Positions 6,817-11,559 of a DNA stretch of 11,559 nt are shown piece after piece. The translations under genes and the position numbers were made by a program. The notes beneath the pieces were generated by a model. The model made no database searches. It had not been told where the DNA came from and saw only the letters and a program-made list of their open reading frames with translations. The first letter of the stretch is position 1. Each line of letters begins with the position of its first letter. Source of the stretch: JAWKWH01 sp041582695 (lineage in GTDB: Bacteria; Pseudomonadota; Alphaproteobacteria; Rhizobiales; Rhizobiaceae); NCBI GenBank assembly GCA_041582695.1, contig JBFIBB010000095.1, forward strand, positions 1 to 11,559, read 5' to 3'.

Positions 6817-6826
6817 GTGACATCAC
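6817..6826 (+). promoter_or_regulatory. GTGA-CA-TCAC dyad over the asnC ribosome binding site
   Basis: A perfect 4+4 inverted repeat with a 2-nt centre that overlaps GGTGA (6816-6820), the likely asnC Shine-Dalgarno sequence, one base before the ATG. Two more TCAC half-sites lie at 6777-6780 and 6786-6789. It could be an operator for AsnC itself; a dyad this short may also be chance. Confidence 0.3.
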
Positions 6827-6827
6827 A

Positions 6828-7334
6828 ATGGCCCTTACAAAACTGGACAGCCGCGACATCGCGATACTCAAAGTCCTCGCAAACGAAGGCCGCATAACCA
6901 AGACGGAACTGGCCTCGCGCATCAATCTCTCGCCCACGCCTTGCTGGGAGCGGCTGCGACGGCTCGAAAAAGCCGGGATTATCGAAGGGTATCACGCGGT
7001 CATTTCGCTCAAGAAGATCGTTCCGAACATCACCGTGTTCGTCACGGTCGAACTGGCCGATCACAGCGCCCATAGCCTGCGCGTTTTCGAGGAGCAGGCA
7101 AAGCGACATGACGAGATCGTCGCCTGCTGGTCGCTCGGCGGCGGCTTCGACTATCTGTTGCAAATCATCGCCCGCGACATCGACGCCTATCAGGAGTTGA
7201 TCGACAGCCTGCTCGAAGGCGGCAGCCGGATCGCCCGCTACTACACATATGTGGTTACCAAGGCGGTCAAGCAGACGTTTGAACCGCCTTTCGACGATCT
7301 TGTATCCAATGCGCCCGACGAGACTACAAGCTAG
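6828..7334 (+). CDS. asnC: AsnC/Lrp-family transcriptional regulator of the ectoine cluster
   Basis: DNA-binding feast/famine regulator, found as a conserved member of ectoine catabolic clusters and expected to respond to an amino acid-like intermediate. Seen: 168 residues, normal size. N-terminal helix-turn-helix at about 6-55 (LDSRDIAILKVLANEGR, then TELASRINLSPTPCWERLRRLEKAG), linker IIEGYHAVI, and a C-terminal RAM ligand/oligomer domain at about 66-150 with the usual turn CWSLGGGFDYLLQI (100-113). The ATG has GGTGA seven bases upstream, overlapped by a GTGA/TCAC dyad. It diverges from enuR and leads ssd and atf on the plus strand after a 137-nt gap. Target genes and effector are inferred; Lrp-like activation or autorepression are both possible. 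Confidence 0.9.
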   Translation: MALTKLDSRDIAILKVLANEGRITKTELASRINLSPTPCWERLRRLEKAGIIEGYHAVISLKKIVPNITVFVTVELADHSAHSLRVFEEQAKRHDEIVACWSLGGGFDYLLQIIARDIDAYQELIDSLLEGGSRIARYYTYVVTKAVKQTFEPPFDDLVSNAPDETTS

Positions 7335-7414
7335 CGGCTTTTTCTGCCTGCCTGCCGATTTTCAGAGGAATCATCTGCTGAACCGGGCAATTCCAGTCCC
7401 AAACCATGCGACCG

Positions 7415-7425
7415 TATTGGCAATA
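7415..7425. promoter_or_regulatory. TATTG-G-CAATA palindrome upstream of ssd
   Basis: Perfect 5+5 inverted repeat with a single central base, in the 137-nt gap between asnC and ssd, 46 nt before the ssd start. The gap is long for an operon and could hold a separate ssd-atf promoter controlled here, for example by AsnC. I see no convincing -35/-10 pair. The rest of the gap shows only a weak 4-bp stem with a T-run after asnC. Confidence 0.3.
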
Positions 7426-7471
7426 TCGGTTTCAGACCGAAGCGATGCCGGACAGATGCGGGATTTGACCG

Positions 7472-8947
7472 ATGAACGAGATATGCGAACGCCTGTTGAA
7501 CGCTGTGACCGACAAGGGGCTGGTCCGCGCCCAGTCTTATGTCGGCGGGAAGTGGATCGGCGACGTTGACGAGGGTGCCACTCCCGTTACTGACCCGGCT
7601 AGCGGGACAGTCATCGGCAAAATGGCTTGTCTGACCGCCTCGCAGTCATCCGAAGCGGTCAACGCTGCAGATCGGGCTTTTGTCCAATGGTCTTCGCTAC
7701 TTCCACAGGAGAGATCCAGGCTCTTGCGGCGCTGGTTCGAACTGATGCTGGAGCATAGGGAAGACCTCGCCCGTATCATGGTCGCCGAACAGGGGAAACC
7801 AGTATCGGAGGCGCGTGGCGAGATCGACTACGCCGCCTCTTTCGTCGAATTCTACGCCGAAGAGGCCAAGCGCCCGAACATCGAGAGCGTCACGTCGCAT
7901 CTGCCTGATGCAGAAGTTGAAGTCTGGCGCGAACCGGCGGGCGTGGCCGCGCTTGTCACGCCATGGAACTTCCCTTCGGCCATGCTGACCAGGAAAGCCG
8001 CCGCCGCCTTGGCGGCCGGCTGCACGGTCGTCGCTCATCCGTCGATCGAAACACCGTTTTCGGCGCTCGCTTTGGCGGAACTGACAAAGCGCGCCGGCAT
8101 CCCGGCGGGCGTATTCAATGTGGTGACGGGACGCGCGGCCGAGATCGTCGAGCCATGGACGGCCGACGAACGCGTACGGGTTTTATCGTTCACCGGTTCG
8201 ACCGAGATCGGCAGACTGCTCTATCGCCAGTCTGCGGCCACGGTAAAACGCCTTGTCATGGAGCTCGGCGGACACGCGCCGGTGCTCGTGTTTGCGGACG
8301 CAGACCTCGACAGCGCTGTCGAGGAGACGATCAAGGCCAAATTCGCCACCTCGGGCCAGGATTGTCTCGGCGCGAACCGGATTTTCGTAGAACGCCCGGT
8401 CTACGACGCGTTTTGCCTGCGCTTTGTCGCGGCGACACGGGCTCTGAAAGTCGGTGGCGGCATGGACGATCCGGATATCGGTCCGCTCATGAATGAAAAG
8501 GCGGTCGCCAAGCAGAAAGAGCAGGTCGCCGATGCCTTGGAGAAGGGCGCGAAGCTCGCCTGCGGCGGCAAGTGCCATGCGCTCGGACCGCTGTTTTTCG
8601 AGCCGACGGTGCTGACCGATGTTCCCGACAATGCACTCATCATGCGCGAGGAAACCTTCGGTCCGGTTGCGGCGATTTCGCCTTTCGACAGCGAGGACGA
8701 AGCTGTTTTGCGCGCGAACGATAGCGAATACGGCCTTGTCGCCTATCTGCACAGCAACGATCCGCGCCGCATCTACAGGATCAGCCGGGCGCTGCAGTTC
8801 GGCATGGTGGCGGTCAATCGCACAAAGGTTACTGGTGCACCGATACCGTTCGGCGGAATGAAGCAATCGGGTCTCGGCCGCGAGGGGGCCCGGCTTGGAA
8901 TGGAAGAATTCACCGAAGTCAAATACGTCTGCCGCGACTGGGCTTGA
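7472..8947 (+). CDS. ssd: Ssd, NAD(P)-dependent aldehyde dehydrogenase (succinate semialdehyde dehydrogenase-like) of ectoine catabolism
   Basis: Cytoplasmic aldehyde dehydrogenase predicted to oxidise L-aspartate semialdehyde, made by Atf, to L-aspartate as the last step of ectoine breakdown. Seen: 491 residues, typical length. Cofactor region PWNFPSAMLTRK (164-175) and glycine motif SFTGSTEIG (239-247). General base E264 in LVMELGGHAP, catalytic cysteine C298 in SGQDCLGANR, and EETFGPV (393-399) are intact. Oddity: the lysine usual before P-x-x-x-TP in this superfamily is H189 (VVAHPSIETP, codon CAT). The ATG has GGGA eight bases upstream. atf follows after 16 nt. By sequence alone it could be a GabD-type succinate semialdehyde dehydrogenase for GABA, but linkage to asnC, atf and the ectoine genes makes the ectoine route more likely. 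Confidence 0.88.
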   Translation: MNEICERLLNAVTDKGLVRAQSYVGGKWIGDVDEGATPVTDPASGTVIGKMACLTASQSSEAVNAADRAFVQWSSLLPQERSRLLRRWFELMLEHREDLARIMVAEQGKPVSEARGEIDYAASFVEFYAEEAKRPNIESVTSHLPDAEVEVWREPAGVAALVTPWNFPSAMLTRKAAAALAAGCTVVAHPSIETPFSALALAELTKRAGIPAGVFNVVTGRAAEIVEPWTADERVRVLSFTGSTEIGRLLYRQSAATVKRLVMELGGHAPVLVFADADLDSAVEETIKAKFATSGQDCLGANRIFVERPVYDAFCLRFVAATRALKVGGGMDDPDIGPLMNEKAVAKQKEQVADALEKGAKLACGGKCHALGPLFFEPTVLTDVPDNALIMREETFGPVAAISPFDSEDEAVLRANDSEYGLVAYLHSNDPRRIYRISRALQFGMVAVNRTKVTGAPIPFGGMKQSGLGREGARLGMEEFTEVKYVCRDWA

Positions 8948-8963
8948 AACAAAGGATTGCACG

Positions 8964-10337
8964 ATGCTTACAAACGACCAACTGGACAAATGGGACCGCG
9001 AAAACTTCTTTCACCCATCCACCCATCTGGCCCAACACGCCCGCGGCGAAAGCCCCAGCCGCATCGTTACTGGTGCTTCCGGCGTCTATATCGAGGACAG
9101 GAACGGCAATCGGCTGCTTGACGCCTTTGCGGGCCTTTACTGCGTCAATGTCGGTTATGGACGTTCTGAGATCGCTGAAGCGATTGCCGCTCAGGCGAGG
9201 GAGCTCGCCTACTATCATGCATATGCCGGCCATGGCACCGAAACCTCGATCACGCTGGCAAAGATGATTCTGGATCGCGCGCCGGAGAACATGTCGAAAG
9301 TTTATTTCGGCCTTGGTGGTTCGGACGCCAATGAGACCAACGTCAAACTCGTCTGGTACTACAACAACATCCTCGGCCGCCCGGAGAAAAAGAAGATCAT
9401 TTCGCGGTGGCGCGGTTATCACGGATCCGGGCTGATGACCGGTTCGCTGACCGGTCTGGAGTTGTTCCACAAGAAGTTCGATCTGCCGCTCTCGCAGGTC
9501 ATCCACACGGAAGCGCCTTACTATTATCGCCGGTCAGACCCGAACATGACAGAAGGTCAATTTGTGGCCCATTGCGCCGGAGAATTGGAAGCGCTGATCG
9601 AGCGGGAAGGCGCGGACACCATTGCCGCCTTCATCGGCGAACCGGTGCTCGGTACTGGCGGTATCGTGCCGCCGCCGGAAGGTTATTGGGAAGCAATCCA
9701 GCGGGTTCTGAGGAAGCACGATATCCTGCTCGTCGCCGACGAAGTCGTCACCGGATTTGGCCGACTGGGCACCATGTTCGGCTCCGATCATTACGGCATC
9801 GAGGCGGACATCATCACAATCGCCAAAGGTCTGACATCGGCCTATGCGCCATTGTCGGGTTCGATCGTATCCGAGCGTGTTTGGAATGTTCTGGCGCAAG
9901 GTACCGACGAAAACGGACCGATCGGCCACGGCTGGACCTATTCGGCGCATCCGATCGGAGCAGCCGCGGGGATTGCAAACCTGAAGCTCATCGACGAGTT
10001 GGGACTGGTCGATAATGCCCGCCACACCGGCGCCTATTTCCTGGGCGCACTGCGCGAGGCAATTGGCGGGCACCCACATGTCGGTGACGTGCGCGGCGAA
10101 GGGCTGCTTGCCGCCGTGGAACTTGTCGAGGACAGGGAAGGGCGGAAATTCTTCGATCCCGCAAAGAAAACCGGGCCTGCGGTAGCAACGGCGCTGTTGA
10201 ACGAAGGCGTTATCGCCCGCGCGATGCCGCAAGGAGATATTCTTGGTTTCGCACCCCCGCTTTGCCTGACACGTAAAGAGGCGGACATTATCGTTTCGAA
10301 AACACAGCGCGCAATTGCCACTGTGCTCGGCGCGTAG
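8964..10337 (+). CDS. atf: Atf, class III PLP aminotransferase of ectoine catabolism (diaminobutyrate to aspartate semialdehyde)
   Basis: Cytoplasmic omega-aminotransferase predicted to remove the 4-amino group of L-2,4-diaminobutyrate, giving L-aspartate semialdehyde for Ssd. Seen: 457 residues, usual for class III. Substrate-site start FAGLYCVNVGYG (55-66), PLP phosphate loop LGGSDANET (117-125), ring-stacking WRGYHGS (149-155), D259 in LLVADEVVTGFGR, and PLP lysine K288 in IAKGLTSAYAPLSG. The ATG at 8964 is chosen for a strong AAAGGA seven bases upstream; 23 further in-frame residues would overlap ssd. It lies 16 nt after ssd and is followed by an intrinsic terminator at 10388-10412. Class III enzymes have broad substrates (GABA, putrescine, beta-alanine), so the substrate rests on context. 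Confidence 0.88.
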   Translation: MLTNDQLDKWDRENFFHPSTHLAQHARGESPSRIVTGASGVYIEDRNGNRLLDAFAGLYCVNVGYGRSEIAEAIAAQARELAYYHAYAGHGTETSITLAKMILDRAPENMSKVYFGLGGSDANETNVKLVWYYNNILGRPEKKKIISRWRGYHGSGLMTGSLTGLELFHKKFDLPLSQVIHTEAPYYYRRSDPNMTEGQFVAHCAGELEALIEREGADTIAAFIGEPVLGTGGIVPPPEGYWEAIQRVLRKHDILLVADEVVTGFGRLGTMFGSDHYGIEADIITIAKGLTSAYAPLSGSIVSERVWNVLAQGTDENGPIGHGWTYSAHPIGAAAGIANLKLIDELGLVDNARHTGAYFLGALREAIGGHPHVGDVRGEGLLAAVELVEDREGRKFFDPAKKTGPAVATALLNEGVIARAMPQGDILGFAPPLCLTRKEADIIVSKTQRAIATVLGA

Positions 10338-10359
10338 GAAAGTTGTTAACCGGTCGAAG

Positions 10360-11559
10360 TCACATGTGCCCGGAATTTTCCCATCCGGGGGCAGGGTCGT
10401 CCTGCCCCTTTTGACCGTTCCCGCGCAATATCCTCGCGACCGCTTCGGGGTTAACAGGCCTGCTGAAATGATATCCTTGGATTTCGTCGCAATGGTTTTC
10501 GCGTAGAAACGAAATCTGATCCTCCGTCTCCACGCCTTCGGCGATAACCCGCATATTGAGTTTCTGGCCGAGCGAAATGACAGCGGTTGCGATGTTCCGC
10601 TCGTTGTCGTCATAGGGAAGATTGCGAATGAACGCCCGGTCGATCTTGAGGCGAGCGACTGGGAAGCTCTTCAATGCGCTGAGGCTGGAATATCCGGTTC
10701 CGAAATCGTCGATGGCGAACCTTACACCCAGGGACTGGAGTTTCTGCATTGTTGCGATCGCCCATTGGACGTCATGCATCAGCATGCTTTCGGTCAGTTC
10801 CAACTCCAGGTAACGCGGCTCCAATCCGGTTTGTCCCAGAATGGCTGCGACCCGCTCAACCCAATCCTGCTCCCTGATCTGCCGTGCAGAAACGTTTACG
10901 CAAACCGTGATCGGTTCTATTCCCTCGTCCTGCCATGCCTTGTTCTGCCGGCAGGCCTCGCGCAGGACCCAGTCGCCAAGCGAGACGATAAGCCCGCTTT
11001 CTTCTGCCAGGGGAATGAATTTTGTGGGTTTGACCTGGCCGAGGACCGGGTGGTTCCAGCGCAGAAGCGCCTCCACGGCAAAGACCTTGCCGGTCCGCAG
11101 GTCGATCTGTGGCTGGTAAAGCAGCGAAAACTCGTTGCCGGCCACGGCGCTGCGCAAACTGTCTTGCAGCAACCGGCGTTCGCGGGCTGCATCGTCCATG
11201 TCCTTGGTATAGAACTGAAAATTGTCGCGGCCTTTTGCCTTCGCCTCGTACATGGCGATATCGGCATTGAGCAAAAGCGAATCGGCGTCGGCGCCATCAC
11301 CGGGATAGCACGCGACGCCGATGCTGCTCGTGACGCGAAATGGCTGGCTTTCCAGCATGATCGGTTCGGCAATCGCGGCTTTAAGTTTCTTGAGGATGGA
11401 GTTTACCGGATCAGCGGGCTCGGCCTGGTCGACCAGCAAGATCACAAATTCGTCGCCGCCAAGGCGCGCCACGGTGTCTGATGCGCGCAACGTGGCAACC
11501 ATTCGCTCGGCCACCACCTTCAGCAGCGTATCACCGGCCTTGTGGCCCAGGCTGTCATT
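10360..11559 (-). CDS. GGDEF-EAL cyclic-di-GMP signalling protein (5' end beyond window)
   Basis: Bifunctional-type protein for cyclic-di-GMP turnover, outside the ectoine pathway. Seen: 399 C-terminal residues, reading open to the right edge, where it begins NDSLGHKAGDTLLK, inside a GGDEF domain. The diguanylate cyclase motif is intact (ARLGGDEF, about 31-38) and is preceded at the right distance by an inhibitory-site RxxD (RASD, 25-28). The EAL phosphodiesterase domain starts about 135: EALLRW (163-168), CVNVSARQ, LELTES, AIDDFGTGYSSL, LKID, VIAEGVE and QGYHFSRP are all present. Both halves therefore look catalytically competent. Any sensor or membrane domain lies outside the window. It converges on atf with 22 nt between stops, and the atf terminator lies inside its 3' codons. 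No gene symbol can be justified. Confidence 0.92.
   Translation of the reverse strand, partial: NDSLGHKAGDTLLKVVAERMVATLRASDTVARLGGDEFVILLVDQAEPADPVNSILKKLKAAIAEPIMLESQPFRVTSSIGVACYPGDGADADSLLLNADIAMYEAKAKGRDNFQFYTKDMDDAARERRLLQDSLRSAVAGNEFSLLYQPQIDLRTGKVFAVEALLRWNHPVLGQVKPTKFIPLAEESGLIVSLGDWVLREACRQNKAWQDEGIEPITVCVNVSARQIREQDWVERVAAILGQTGLEPRYLELELTESMLMHDVQWAIATMQKLQSLGVRFAIDDFGTGYSSLSALKSFPVARLKIDRAFIRNLPYDDNERNIATAVISLGQKLNMRVIAEGVETEDQISFLRENHCDEIQGYHFSRPVNPEAVARILRGNGQKGQDDPAPGWENSGHM
10388..10412 (+). terminator. Intrinsic terminator of asnC-ssd-atf
   Basis: GGGGCAGG (10388-10395) and CCTGCCCC (10401-10408) form a perfect GC-rich 8-bp stem with a 5-nt loop, followed at once by TTTT (10409-10412). 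It begins 50 nt after the atf stop and reads correctly on the plus strand only. It lies within the last codons of the convergent GGDEF-EAL gene. Confidence 0.8.

Noticed and set aside
7328..7343. Terminator after asnC
   Set aside because: Only a 4-bp AAGC/GCTT stem before a short T-run; too weak to call.
8183..8989. Long minus-strand open frame of 268 codons
   Set aside because: Lies opposite ssd and shows no family motif; a codon-bias shadow in GC-rich DNA.
7472..10337. ssd-atf as a GABA pathway (gabD-gabT)
   Set aside because: Family similarity allows it, but the linked asnC and enuR-ueh-eut genes fit ectoine breakdown better; GABA use as a side activity is not excluded.
9534..10613. Minus-strand open frame of 359 codons
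   Set aside because: Overlaps atf antisense and the GGDEF-EAL gene in another frame; composition is not protein-like.
10765..11481. Plus-strand open frame of 238 codons
   Set aside because: Antisense to the intact GGDEF-EAL domains.
1..11559. CRISPR, tRNA, insertion sequence, phage or toxin-antitoxin content
   Set aside because: Looked for on both strands by eye; no repeat arrays, transposase motifs, cloverleaf-like segments or small paired genes were seen.

Overview
The window carries most of an ectoine / 5-hydroxyectoine import and degradation island from an alphaproteobacterium. Moderately high GC, codon use, gene content and protein motifs fit a Rhizobiales- or Rhodobacterales-type host, but the exact taxon cannot be read from the sequence. 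The identification is firm because many diagnostic genes sit together: an ectoine-type TRAP transporter (uehABC), a universal stress protein, eutA and eutB, a MocR-type regulator with its PLP lysine (enuR), an AsnC/Lrp regulator, an aldehyde dehydrogenase (ssd) and a class III aminotransferase (atf).

Layout. Minus strand, read right to left: enuR (5378-6766), a 247-nt regulatory gap, then uehA-uehB-uehC-usp-eutA-eutB, the last cut by the left edge. eutC, eutD and eutE would be expected beyond it. Plus strand, diverging from enuR across only 61 nt: asnC (6828-7334), ssd (7472-8947) and atf (8964-10337), closed by a clear intrinsic terminator. At the right edge a convergent GGDEF-EAL gene (10360 to edge) is probably a neighbour outside the pathway. 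No tRNA, rRNA, CRISPR or mobile element was seen, and no stretch over 300 nt lacks a gene.

How the genes work together. UehA captures ectoine or hydroxyectoine in the periplasm and UehBC carries it inward on a sodium gradient. EutA and EutB (with EutC) are linked to feeding hydroxyectoine into the ectoine route. EutD and EutE (outside) open the ring and deacetylate to L-2,4-diaminobutyrate. Atf and Ssd then make aspartate semialdehyde and L-aspartate. EnuR, sensing pathway intermediates through PLP, is expected to repress uptake and catabolism, and AsnC is a likely second regulator.

The system itself is known. The less ordinary parts are the arrangement (asnC-ssd-atf split off and divergent from enuR, rather than trailing the eut genes in one operon as I recall for Ruegeria pomeroyi) and the non-coding signals. 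A 12-nt motif is shared by the uehA and enuR/asnC control regions (11 of 12 identical). Helically phased boxes lie upstream of uehA, and the uehA leader has mutually exclusive pairings. There are hairpins at two gene junctions, a dyad over the asnC ribosome binding site, and a terminator embedded in the convergent gene.
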